DNA of 64,000 bases, taken from the NCBI RefSeq assembly GCF_001584615.1, contig NZ_LQQC01000007.1, forward strand, positions 1 through 64,000. The letters are read 5' to 3'. This document shows, piece by piece, positions 38,446 to 46,499 of this stretch (the stretch's first letter is position 1; each line of letters starts with the position of its first letter). Under the pieces are notes generated by a model, which was given only the letters and a program-made list of their open reading frames with translations, was not told where the DNA came from and searched no databases. Position numbers and translations under genes: made by a program. Origin of the DNA: Brevibacterium ravenspurgense (GTDB lineage Bacteria > Actinomycetota > Actinomycetes > Actinomycetales > Brevibacteriaceae).

Positions 38446-39123
38446 TCAGTGTGCGCGGTTGTGCAGGCGATCCATGTCGAGGATGACGACAGCGCGTGCT
38501 TCCAGGCGGATCCAGCCGCGCTGTGCGAAGTCAGCCAGAGCCTTGTTGACGGTTTCACGCGATGCGCCGACAAGCTGGGCGAGTTCTTCCTGCGTGAGGT
38601 CGTGCTGCACCAGGCTGCCGTCCGGTGCGGGGCGACCGAAGCGGCGGTTGAGGTCCAGGAGTGCCTTGGCGACACGGCCGGGAACATCGGAGAACACGAG
38701 GTCGCCGACGGTTTCGTTGGTGCGGCGCAGACGCTGGGCGAGTGCGCGCAGCAGGTTCATAGCGGCCCGCGGGCGGCCTTCCAGCCAGGCCATGAGGTCT
38801 TCGTGCTTGAGGCTGAGCAGTTCGGTCTGGCTGACAGCGGTGACGGTCGAGGAGCGTGGGCCCGGGTCGAAGAGCGCGAGTTCGCCGATGATTTCGCCGG
38901 GGCCGACGACCGACAGGAGGCTTTCGCGGCCGTCGTCGGATTCGCGGCCGACTTTGAGCTTGCCGGAGGACACGATGTAGAGCTCGTCGCCGGAGTCTCC
39001 TTCGTGGAAGAGGACGGCGGCACGGCGCAGGCTGCGCGGCTTCATGTACTTGACAAGGGCGTTCGTCGATTCGTCATCGAGTCCTGCGAACAGGGTCGCG
39101 CTGCGGACTACTTCGATATCCAC
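38446..39123 (-). CDS. Crp/Fnr family cAMP-receptor regulator (GlxR/Crp type)
   Basis: The 225-aa regulator has an N-terminal cyclic-nucleotide-binding barrel (FHEGDSGDELYIVSSGKLKVG, then the phosphate-binding cassette VVGPGEIIGELALFDPGPRSSTVTAVS) with the Gly-Glu-Leu-Ala and Arg-Ser-Ser residues used for cAMP. A long C-helix and a winged HTH (LTQEELAQLVGASRETVNKALADFAQRGWIRLEARAVVILD) follow. GTG 39123 has GGAGG 7 nt upstream; a longer frame would add 38 unconserved residues. Its place divergent from nth is diagnostic of GlxR (C. glutamicum) and Crp (Rv3676), global regulators of carbon metabolism. Confidence 0.93.
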   Translation of the reverse strand: MDIEVVRSATLFAGLDDESTNALVKYMKPRSLRRAAVLFHEGDSGDELYIVSSGKLKVGRESDDGRESLLSVVGPGEIIGELALFDPGPRSSTVTAVSQTELLSLKHEDLMAWLEGRPRAAMNLLRALAQRLRRTNETVGDLVFSDVPGRVAKALLDLNRRFGRPAPDGSLVQHDLTQEELAQLVGASRETVNKALADFAQRGWIRLEARAVVILDMDRLHNRAH

Positions 39124-39278
39124 GTCTGTACCTCCAGGTTGCTGTTCTGCGACGTTGGGACGCGGTGCTTCGGCCCAGTCAACTTCTGCCGCAATGTGAT
39201 TCAGCTCAATCCTAGCAATGCTCACCGGGTGTGGCACGGGTCCGTGTTCTATGCTGACCAGCAGATAAAGGAGTGTGT

Positions 39279-40040
39279 GTGGCGCAGAAGAGCATGCTTG
39301 AGCGCAGTCAGCGTCGCTTTGCCGAGGAAACTCAGTTGGGCAGGGTCCGCAGGGCGCGCAAGATCGACCGGATGCTGCAGAAGGTGTTTCCCGATGCGCG
39401 TGCGGAGCTTGATTTTCGCAATGCGTTTGAACTGCTGATTGCGACGGTCCTGTCTGCGCAGACTACGGATATTCGGGTCAATCAGGTGACCCCGGAGCTC
39501 TTTGCGGCTTATCCGGATGCAACGGCGCTCGCGCAGGCTCGGCTGGAAGACGTCGAGGAGATTGTCCGGCCCACGGGCTTCTACCGGTCGAAGGCGAAGA
39601 ACATCATCGCCTTAGCCCAGCAGCTGGTCGAGGACCACGGGGGCGAGGTGCCTGCCGACCAGGCCGCGTTGGTTCGCCTTCCCGGGGTTGGGGTGAAGAC
39701 TGCGAACGTGGTGCTCGGCAATGCCTTTTCAACTCCCGGGCTGACGATTGACACTCACGTGGGGCGTTTGGCCAGGCGGCTGGGCTTCACGACCGAAGAC
39801 AATCCCGACAAGGTGGAGGCTGATCTGCTTCCGCTGTACAAGAAGTCTGATCTGACGATGGTGTCGCACCGGCTGATCTTCTTGGGCCGGCGCATCTGCC
39901 ACGCGCGCGGGCCCGCCTGCGGTGTGTGCCCGATTGCCCGTCTGTGTCCGAGTTTCGGCACCGGTCCGCTTGATCCCGCCGAGGCCGAGGCGAAGCTCGC
40001 CTACGGCCTGCAGGTTCCGGACGGCGGGTGGCAGCTGTGA
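39279..40040 (+). CDS. nth: Endonuclease III
   Basis: This 253-aa bifunctional DNA glycosylase/AP lyase removes oxidised pyrimidines. It has an HhH motif LPGVGVKTANVVLGNAF with catalytic Lys140, essential Asp158 (TIDTHVGR), and a 4Fe-4S cluster of Cys207, Cys214, Cys217 and Cys223. GTG 39279 is 5 nt from AAAGGAG; GTG 39273 overlaps that site. It overlaps the CoA pyrophosphatase gene (GTGA). Confidence 0.95.
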   Translation: MAQKSMLERSQRRFAEETQLGRVRRARKIDRMLQKVFPDARAELDFRNAFELLIATVLSAQTTDIRVNQVTPELFAAYPDATALAQARLEDVEEIVRPTGFYRSKAKNIIALAQQLVEDHGGEVPADQAALVRLPGVGVKTANVVLGNAFSTPGLTIDTHVGRLARRLGFTTEDNPDKVEADLLPLYKKSDLTMVSHRLIFLGRRICHARGPACGVCPIARLCPSFGTGPLDPAEAEAKLAYGLQVPDGGWQL

Positions 40041-40720
40041 GCGATGAGCGCCTGGTGGAAGCTCTCAGCGGTCTGGCGCAGTCGGATATTTCCGATCACT
40101 GGATTCATCACCGCAGGCCGAAACAGGACGATTCTGTGCGTCCAGCGGCCGTGCTCATGCTGTTCGGCCGCGGTACACAGCCGCGTACCGAAGCGGGTCT
40201 GCGCGAACAGGACCGTCTGGGGGATTTCGGCGATGTCGATGTCGTGCTGCTCAAACGGGCCGAAACTCTGCGCAATCATCCCGGCCAGGTGGCGTTCCCG
40301 GGTGGGCGCAAAGACCCCGAGGACGCAACCGCGATTGATGCCGCTCTGCGAGAAGCGCAGGAAGAGACGGGAGTTGACCCGGGTCGTGTGGACGTCATGG
40401 GCACGTGGCCGTCGCTGTGGGTTCCCGTCAGCAGGCACAGTGTGACGCCCGTGATCGCCTCGTGGGACGGTCTGCAGTCGCTGCGGGCCGTGGACCAGGC
40501 GGAATCGTCGTCCGTGTACCGGGTCCCCGTGGCCGATCTTGTGGCACCGGACAACCGCGGGGTGTTCGAGGTGCCGAAAACCGGGTGGCATTCGCCGGTT
40601 TTCGATGCGGGCGTACTGCGATCCTGGGGATTCACAGCAGGGATTCTCGACAGCGCGTTCGAGGCCCTCGGCTGGTCGCGGGAGTGGGACCGGTCCAATC
40701 GCCTGCACATCGACATGTGA
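40037..40720 (+). CDS. NUDIX hydrolase, CoA pyrophosphatase type
   Basis: The 227-aa protein has a complete NUDIX box (GGRKDPEDATAIDAALREAQEETGV, catalytic Glu pair in REAQEE) preceded by LRNHPGQVAFPG, the UPF0035 signature upstream of the box that marks CoA/acyl-CoA pyrophosphatases (YeaB/NudL). It would cleave CoA to 3',5'-ADP and 4'-phosphopantetheine. The start is chosen at GTG 40037, overlapping the nth stop. Same order as Rv3674c-Rv3672c in M. tuberculosis, but no MarP protease follows here. Confidence 0.9.
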   Translation: MSDERLVEALSGLAQSDISDHWIHHRRPKQDDSVRPAAVLMLFGRGTQPRTEAGLREQDRLGDFGDVDVVLLKRAETLRNHPGQVAFPGGRKDPEDATAIDAALREAQEETGVDPGRVDVMGTWPSLWVPVSRHSVTPVIASWDGLQSLRAVDQAESSSVYRVPVADLVAPDNRGVFEVPKTGWHSPVFDAGVLRSWGFTAGILDSAFEALGWSREWDRSNRLHIDM

Positions 40721-40770
40721 ACCCACCTGACCTTCACCTCGGCAGGATGTTTGAGCTCTCCGGGCATGAA

Positions 40771-40830
40771 GAACCCCAAACACAAGAGGGACCAGTCCAG
40801 ACGGACTGGTCCCTCTTGTGTTTGGGGTTC
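40771..40830. terminator. Bidirectional terminator with a perfect 28-bp stem
   Basis: 40771-40798 is fully complementary to 40803-40830 around an AGAC loop, the longest stem among the terminators here. It lies between the convergent NUDIX and holin-like genes. Confidence 0.85.
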
Positions 40831-40836
40831 AGAGAT

Positions 40837-41244
40837 TCACACGCGCGGACCCGATGGGTTGGTCAGTGCGGTCTTGACCGCCGCGATGACCGACTTGCCG
40901 CGGTCAATGGCGCGAGTCGGCGTGGGGTTGCCCTTCTTGAGCAGCGGTACCGCAATTGCGATGAGAATCGAGGCGATCACCACGTAGATGCCGAACACGA
41001 TGAGCGTGCTTGCCCACCAGCCCCATCCGGCGAAGTCGTGGAAGATCGCGACGAAGAACGCGGTGAGGACGAACAGGGACATGATGAGGATGCCCAGGCC
41101 GACGACCGTCAGACCGATGGCGGTGCCGAGCTTGACGGAACCCTCTTTGATCTCCTGCTTGGCCAGTGCGGCTTCTTCTTCTGCCAGAGCCTTCGAGTCG
41201 GCAGAAATGTCCCGCACGATTTGCGCAATGGAACGATCAGACAT
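40837..41244 (-). CDS. Holin-X/DUF1469 family membrane protein
   Basis: This 135-aa protein has an N-terminal charged amphipathic helix (IVRDISADSKALAEEEAALAKQEIKEG) and two transmembrane helices with a short FHDFAGWGWW turn, the layout of the Phage_holin_3_6 (Holin-X) family. Despite the name these chromosomal proteins are not phage genes; function is unknown. AGGAGG precedes ATG 41244. The equivalent position in mycobacteria (Rv3669) also carries a small membrane protein. Confidence 0.85.
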   Translation of the reverse strand: MSDRSIAQIVRDISADSKALAEEEAALAKQEIKEGSVKLGTAIGLTVVGLGILIMSLFVLTAFFVAIFHDFAGWGWWASTLIVFGIYVVIASILIAIAVPLLKKGNPTPTRAIDRGKSVIAAVKTALTNPSGPRV

Positions 41245-41403
41245 GGGGCGTTGTCCTCCTAGAAATGCAGGCCTTTGTCACGATACTAGTGGGAACTGTT
41301 CATCAGCACCAACGATAGGTGGGGATGAGATGACCCTCACAGGCGCCTCGGGAGGGGCAGAGGAGTCCCCGCCCGCCCCGAAGCACTCGTGCATGAGCCC
41401 TGC

Positions 41404-43362
41404 TCAGGAGTTGTGTGCGCGATCAACGGCCGCCTGGATGCTCGTCATGACCGAAGCGTCGGCCAGCGTCGAGGAGTCCCCGCCGTCTTTGCGCTCGGCG
41501 AGGTTTTTCAGCAGTCGGCGGACGATCTTGCCCGAACGGGTCTTGGGAAGGTCATCAACAAAGTAGATGCGCTTGGGCTTGGCGATCGGCCCGATTTCGC
41601 GTCCGACGTGCTGCCGCAGCTGTTCTTCTGCCCCTTCGTCGTCAGCAAAATCACCGCGGGTGATGACAAAGGCCATGACGGCCTGGCCGGAAGTCGGGTC
41701 GTCCGCTCCGACGACAGCAGCTTCGGCAACAGCGTCGTGCGACACCAGAGCCGATTCGATTTCCGCGGTCGACAGGCGGTGGCCGGATACGTTCATGACG
41801 TCGTCGACGCGGCCGAGGAACCAAATGTCGCCATCGTCATCGAAGCGCGCGCCATCACCGGCGAAGTACATGTTCTCGAACCGCGACCAGTACGTGTCCT
41901 TGTAGCGCTGGTCATCGCCGTAGACACCGCGCAGCATTGACGGCCACGGTTCTGTGATGACGAGGTATCCGGCCTGGTTCTTCCCGATGTGCTCACCTTT
42001 GTCGTCGACGACATCGACGCTGATTCCCGGTAGCGGGCGCTGCGCCGATCCGGGCTTGGTCGAGACCACGCCGGGCAGGGGCGCGATCATGTTCGCACCG
42101 TTTTCGGTCTGCCACCACGTGTCGACGATCGGGCAATTCCCACCGCCGACCACCCGGTGGTACCACATCCAGGCCTCCGGGTTGATGGGTTCGCCCACCG
42201 AGCCCAGCAGGCGCAGCGACGAAAGATCGTACTTCGCCGGGATCTCCTCGCCCCATTTCATGAACGTGCGGATGGCGGTGGGGGCGGCGTACAGCTGGGT
42301 GACACCGTGCTTTTCGACGATCTCCCACCAGCGGCCCTGGTGCGGGGAGTCGGGGGTGCCCTCATAGATGACCTCTGTCATGCCCATGGCCAGTGGGCCG
42401 TAGGCGATGTAGGTGTGTCCTGTGATCCAGCCGACGTCCGCGGTGCACCAGAAGACATCGGTTTCCGGTTTGGCATCGAACACGTATTTCATGGTGTACG
42501 CCGCCTGGGTCAGGTAGCCGCCGGAGGTGTGGAGGATGCCCTTCGGCTTTCCGGTGGTTCCCGAGGTGTAGAGGATGAACAGCGGCTGTTCGGCTGGGAA
42601 GAACTCGGGGGAGTGTTCGGTGGACTGGCGGTCGACGACATCGTGGAAGTACTGGTCGCGGCCTTCGACCATGTGGGCGTCTTCGCCGGTTCGCTGTGCG
42701 ACGAGCACGTGACGGACAGGGGTGTCACCGTGGGCCAGGGCTTCGTCGACCGTGGCCTTGAGGTCGCTTGGCTTGCCGCGGCGGTAACCGCCGTCGGCTG
42801 TGATGACGACTTCTGCTTGAGCGTCCATGATGCGCGAGTGCAGGGCATCGGGGCTGAAACCGCCGAACACCACTGAGTGCGCGGCACCCAGACGGGCGCA
42901 CGCGAGCATCGAGATGACTGCCTCGGGGATCATCGGCATGTAGAGGGCTACGCGGTCACCGCGGCTGACTCCCAGTTCTGTCAGGGCGTTGGCCGTCTGG
43001 TTGACGCGGCGTGAAAGCTCCGCGTACGTGATGTCCTGGGTGTCTCCGGGTTCGCCCACGAAGTGCAGGGCCACGCGGTCGCCGTTGCCGGCTTCCACGT
43101 GCCGGTCCACACAGTTGTAGGCCACATTGAGTTCGCCGTCCTGAAACCATTTGGCAAAAGGAGGGTTGGTCCAGTCGAGGACTTCCGTGAATTCTTTGTG
43201 CCACGAAATGAGTTCTCGGGCCTGGTCAGCCCAGAAGCCCAGGCGATCGGCTTCTGCGCGCCGGTAGAGGTCTTCGGTTCCGTTGGCCTGGTCTGCAAAT
43301 GCCTGCGGGGGAGCGAAGGTGCGGTCTTCTTGCAAAAGGCTCTGTGTGTTTTCGTCTGCCAA
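41404..43362 (-). CDS. acs: Acetyl-CoA synthetase (AMP-forming)
   Basis: This 652-aa enzyme activates acetate to acetyl-CoA via acetyl-AMP. ACS_N domain at the start; A3 loop [18 protein letters not shown] (A5); [20 protein letters not shown] (hinge); and the C-terminal lysine motif [15 protein letters not shown], whose Lys is the residue reversibly acetylated in Acs enzymes. TTG 43362 is chosen from the GAGGA just upstream; an ATG 51 nt further upstream in frame would add an unconserved extension. A palindrome at 43422-43434 could be an operator. A sirtuin in the same window could reactivate it. Confidence 0.94.
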   Translation of the reverse strand: MADENTQSLLQEDRTFAPPQAFADQANGTEDLYRRAEADRLGFWADQARELISWHKEFTEVLDWTNPPFAKWFQDGELNVAYNCVDRHVEAGNGDRVALHFVGEPGDTQDITYAELSRRVNQTANALTELGVSRGDRVALYMPMIPEAVISMLACARLGAAHSVVFGGFSPDALHSRIMDAQAEVVITADGGYRRGKPSDLKATVDEALAHGDTPVRHVLVAQRTGEDAHMVEGRDQYFHDVVDRQSTEHSPEFFPAEQPLFILYTSGTTGKPKGILHTSGGYLTQAAYTMKYVFDAKPETDVFWCTADVGWITGHTYIAYGPLAMGMTEVIYEGTPDSPHQGRWWEIVEKHGVTQLYAAPTAIRTFMKWGEEIPAKYDLSSLRLLGSVGEPINPEAWMWYHRVVGGGNCPIVDTWWQTENGANMIAPLPGVVSTKPGSAQRPLPGISVDVVDDKGEHIGKNQAGYLVITEPWPSMLRGVYGDDQRYKDTYWSRFENMYFAGDGARFDDDGDIWFLGRVDDVMNVSGHRLSTAEIESALVSHDAVAEAAVVGADDPTSGQAVMAFVITRGDFADDEGAEEQLRQHVGREIGPIAKPKRIYFVDDLPKTRSGKIVRRLLKNLAERKDGGDSSTLADASVMTSIQAAVDRAHNS

Positions 43363-43421
43363 AACATCCTCGTTTCGTCGGTGAGTCCCGACCCCGTGAG
43401 CTTCTTTGCGCACGCGGCGGC

Positions 43422-43434
43422 TGTGATCTTCACA
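43422..43434. promoter_or_regulatory. Palindrome upstream of acs
   Basis: TGTGA-TCT-TCACA is a perfect 5-bp dyad about 60 nt upstream of the acs start. Half-sites equal those of CRP/GlxR, but the spacer is 3 nt, not 6, so binding by the Crp at 38.4 kb is uncertain. Confidence 0.35.
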
Positions 43435-43617
43435 CTAACGCCGGCAGCACTCGGTGCAAAAGGGGTGAATGTATTCGCGGCGCGATCTGCAGAGGCAGAT
43501 TGTGTCTTGTTCAGTTCACGTTCATGCCGCCGTGTGAAAACATAGCCGTTGTGCACTGACGGGGCCCGCCCGGTTTGCAGGCTCGCCCTCCAACCGCGAA
43601 CTAAGGAGTCATTGAGC

Positions 43618-45480
43618 ATGAGCAGTCCATACGGCAATCAGCCGCACTATTCCGGCGGTGATTCGCAGCCCGGCCCCTACAACAGCCCGCAGGATCCTCA
43701 GGCCGCGCAGCAGGCTTTCAGCCAGGGACAGCCGTACGGGGCGAGCCCGGCTGCAAGCCAGCAGGCCTTCAGCCAGGGACAGCCATACGCCGCGAGCCAG
43801 CCGGCGTTCAGCCAGAACCCGCCCGCCGGTGCAGCGCCCGGAGCAGCGAACGCATCCGCCCCCGGGGCAGTCAGCGGTCCTGCCGCCGGTGGCGTCGGAG
43901 GGTTCGGACAGCCTCAAGCACCCAAGCAGCCGTCCGCGTTTGGGCTTCGCGAAATCCTGCTGGCCGTCGGCGCATTTCTGGTTTTCGTCTCCATGTTCCT
44001 GCCTCAGTACAAGTGGGGGACGGACTCGTTCTACTCGGACGGCTATGAATGGCTCTGGTCGTTCAGCCTGAACGGCTCGGGTGTTCTGATGCTCGGGGTT
44101 CTGCCGGTCCTCGCTGCCGGTCTCATCGGCGTTCTCAACAAGACTGTCCGTTCGTTCCCGCAGCACATCGGATCATTCAGCCCGGATCAGTTCGTCACGG
44201 CCCTGGCTGTGTTCGGTGCGGCAGTGCAGTTTGTGCGGTTCATCCACCTGTTTGCCTTTTCCACTCCGTCGTGGGGTGCGTTCATTGGTCTGCTTGGCGC
44301 CGGACTGGCGGCGTTCGTCACCGCATTCACCATGATTCCGGCACTCGGAGCTTCTGAATTCGACGCCCGCGAATCCGTTCCCGCGCACCCCAAGGCCCGC
44401 CCCGTGCGTCGCGCCCCGGCGCAGGCTCCCGCTGTGCAGCCAGGTTTCGGTCAGCCCGGACCTGTACCGGGTGCCCCTGCTCAGAACGGTCAGGTTCAGG
44501 GCGGACCGGCACAGCCCGGTTTTGCCCAGCAGAGCCAAGAGTGGCCCGGCTCCGGCCAGCACGTGCAGGCACAGAGCGGACCGGCACACCCTGGTTTCGC
44601 TCAGCCCGCACCCGCTGAATCTGCGCCCGCTCAGCAGGAGCCGAACCAGAGTGACGCCGCGCGTGGCTCGCACGCCGGTACAGGACACATCGGGGCGTAT
44701 TCGCAGCCGTCAGCCAGCAGTGAGCAGTCGGCAGACGCTGCACAAGCGCCGGTCCCCACGGGCGAAAACTTGCAGGCAGAAACCGCGAAGCCCGCGGCTG
44801 CTGCGGCATCGGAGACAGCAGATCCCGTTGCGCCCGCTGCATCGGAAACAGCAGAGCCTGCTGCACCGGCTGCCGATGTCGCCGCAGCGTCGGCCGCTCC
44901 GGCAGACTTCACGCCCGTTCCCGAAGACCCGGTCGCGCCTTCTGCTGAGGAAACTTCCCCCTCGGAGGCTGCGGGTCTTTCCACTACCGCCGACTCCAAG
45001 GGAAGCGACGCGGAGAAGCACTATGGCCGCGAATCCGATCTGACCGCTTCGGATGACGGCGCTCGCCGGCAGGACACGACCGAGCTCAGCGGCACCTCGG
45101 CAGACGAGGGCAAGCAGGAACAGCCCCAGCCAGAACGGGAAGAGCCCGTTCAGGAAGAGACTCAGCTGTTCCAGGCGTTCCCCACGTCTCAGACCGAGAA
45201 TGCCCAGCCGGAACAGGAAGAACCGGCTCAGCAGGAGCCGGTGCAGGAAGAGACTCAGCTGCTCGAGCAGTCCCAGCGCCCCCAGCCGCAGCAGACCCCG
45301 TTCTGGTTTGCGGTTCCGGAACCGCGCGTGGCCGTTGACCCAGCCGGCAACCCGGCGTTCCAGCTGGAGCCCGGAAAGTGGATTCTGGCGATGGCGGACA
45401 ACGGCGATTCGTTCACGGTGCAGAGCGAAGACGGTCGGATCGGCGAACTGCGCAACGTCCATGGAGTTGAGCGCGGCTGA
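43618..45480 (+). CDS. Repeat-rich membrane protein, 620 aa, unknown function
   Basis: I do not recognise a catalytic domain. Residues 1-107 are Gln/Pro/Ala/Gly-rich with a repeated QQAFSQGQPY unit. About 110-255 is a four-helix membrane region (EILLAVGAFLVFVSMFLPQY, LGVLPVLAAGLIGVL and following). A disordered segment of roughly 300 residues, Pro/Gln/Ala then Glu/Gln-rich, follows (repeats PVQEETQL). The last 60 residues form a small folded module, FWFAVPEPRVAVDPAGNPAFQLEPGKWILAMADNGDSF, resembling a beta domain seen at the C-termini of other actinobacterial membrane proteins. AAGGAG precedes ATG 43618. It abuts the Fic-like gene, with coupled translation likely. Confidence 0.75.
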   Translation: MSSPYGNQPHYSGGDSQPGPYNSPQDPQAAQQAFSQGQPYGASPAASQQAFSQGQPYAASQPAFSQNPPAGAAPGAANASAPGAVSGPAAGGVGGFGQPQAPKQPSAFGLREILLAVGAFLVFVSMFLPQYKWGTDSFYSDGYEWLWSFSLNGSGVLMLGVLPVLAAGLIGVLNKTVRSFPQHIGSFSPDQFVTALAVFGAAVQFVRFIHLFAFSTPSWGAFIGLLGAGLAAFVTAFTMIPALGASEFDARESVPAHPKARPVRRAPAQAPAVQPGFGQPGPVPGAPAQNGQVQGGPAQPGFAQQSQEWPGSGQHVQAQSGPAHPGFAQPAPAESAPAQQEPNQSDAARGSHAGTGHIGAYSQPSASSEQSADAAQAPVPTGENLQAETAKPAAAAASETADPVAPAASETAEPAAPAADVAAASAAPADFTPVPEDPVAPSAEETSPSEAAGLSTTADSKGSDAEKHYGRESDLTASDDGARRQDTTELSGTSADEGKQEQPQPEREEPVQEETQLFQAFPTSQTENAQPEQEEPAQQEPVQEETQLLEQSQRPQPQQTPFWFAVPEPRVAVDPAGNPAFQLEPGKWILAMADNGDSFTVQSEDGRIGELRNVHGVERG

Positions 45481-45509
45481 TTACGGATCTTTCACAGGCC
45501 CTGCGCGCC

Positions 45510-46319
45510 TTGGCGCAGGTCCCGGCGGTCGCAGGAGCCGTCGAGCGGGTCCGCACCGCCTGCACGCAGCTGCGCTGGCACAACGCGCTGCGCAAGCGGA
45601 TGGCGGAATGCCGCGCCGAAGCGACAGTGCGGGCTGCGCGCACCTCGGCCGCGTTGGAGGGTGCTCGCTACCCGCTGAACTATGTGCGCGAGGTCATCGG
45701 CGCTGGGCGTGAAGTCACCGACGACATGTCGGGTGTGCAGCTGACCGCCGCGGTGCGGGTGGCTGCCGTCGCCGACGAACTGTCACAGACCCCGGACGCT
45801 CTGCGCTCCGGTTTTATGGGGCATCTGGCCAGGCTGAGCCTGGCGGCCGGGGCGGGCCTGGCTGACGACGATCAGCTCGGCAGACCGCGCCGAGCCGGCG
45901 AAGAGCCCGGTGACATGGGCGGACTGCCCGCAGCCCCGAGCCCAGACGAAGTCCAGCAGCGCCTGGCCGACCTCGAAGCGCTGCTGCAGGACGAAAGCCT
46001 GCCCGGCTTCGTGGTTGCGTGCATTCTGCACGGAGAGATCCTCGCGATGCGCCCGTTTGTGATCGGCAACGGACTCATTGCCCGCGCCCTGTTCCGCATC
46101 CACATGGTGTCCTCAGGCGTTGATGTGACGGGTGTTGCAGTGCCGGAAGCGGCGCTGCTGTCCGATGCTGCAGGCTACGGCGAAGCCGGTGCCGCCTACA
46201 CAAGCGGTCGGGACGTGATCGGCTGGATCACTATGAACGCAGAGGCTGTGGAAAAGGGCGTAGGCGAAGGTGTGCAGATCTGCCAGAGCGTGCAGGCCGG
46301 ACGCATTCCGCGCACCTGA
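45510..46319 (+). CDS. Fic-like protein with degenerate active-site motif
   Basis: This 269-aa helical protein resembles actinobacterial Fic proteins near the ssd-tad locus. An N-terminal SAALEG (46-51) matches the autoinhibitory (S/T)xxxE(G/N) helix of class II Fic proteins. The catalytic motif HPFx(D/E)GNGRxxR is altered to RPFVIGNGLIAR (181-192): the catalytic His is Arg, the acidic metal ligand is Ile and the first Arg is Leu, while the GNG anion-hole turn and last Arg remain. AMPylation activity is therefore doubtful. TTG 45510 is the first canonical start, but coding sequence plausibly extends to CTG 45477 or ATT 45480, overlapping the upstream stop. Confidence 0.75.
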   Translation: MAQVPAVAGAVERVRTACTQLRWHNALRKRMAECRAEATVRAARTSAALEGARYPLNYVREVIGAGREVTDDMSGVQLTAAVRVAAVADELSQTPDALRSGFMGHLARLSLAAGAGLADDDQLGRPRRAGEEPGDMGGLPAAPSPDEVQQRLADLEALLQDESLPGFVVACILHGEILAMRPFVIGNGLIARALFRIHMVSSGVDVTGVAVPEAALLSDAAGYGEAGAAYTSGRDVIGWITMNAEAVEKGVGEGVQICQSVQAGRIPRT

Positions 46320-46357
46320 GTTCTCGGCAGGCGTCGGCGGCCGTGCCGCTCCACGAC

Positions 46358-46400
46358 AAAGGCCGAGGTGGAACTCCTGGGGAGTTCCACCTCGGCCTTT
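46358..46400. terminator. Terminator after the Fic-like gene
   Basis: A perfect 20-bp stem with TGG loop, with GAGGTGGA/TCCACCTC in the stem like other hairpins here, bounded by A-run and T-run. Confidence 0.8.
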
Positions 46401-46422
46401 TCTGTTACTGGTGTGCTGCCGG

Positions 46423-46449
46423 CTGTGGATAGGGGAGCGTTTGTCCACA
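46423..46449. promoter_or_regulatory. Inverted pair of DnaA-box-like 9-mers upstream of ssd
   Basis: CTGTGGATA (46423-46431) and TTGTCCACA (46441-46449) face each other and differ from the TTATCCACA DnaA consensus by one or two bases. They lie 50-77 nt upstream of the ssd start. DnaA control of this locus is inference. Confidence 0.45.
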
Positions 46450-46499
46450 GCGGGTTTTTGCGGGTGTTCGCGACTGCGTGAGCGGGCAATCGTGGAGGC

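Noticed and set aside
38257-39438. 393-codon plus-strand frame across crp and into nth
   Set aside because: It overlaps the Crp gene antisense and the nth start; no recognisable domain.
40837-41244. Prophage interpretation of the holin-like gene
   Set aside because: Holin-X/DUF1469 proteins are ordinary chromosomal membrane proteins in this conserved cluster; no other phage gene is nearby.
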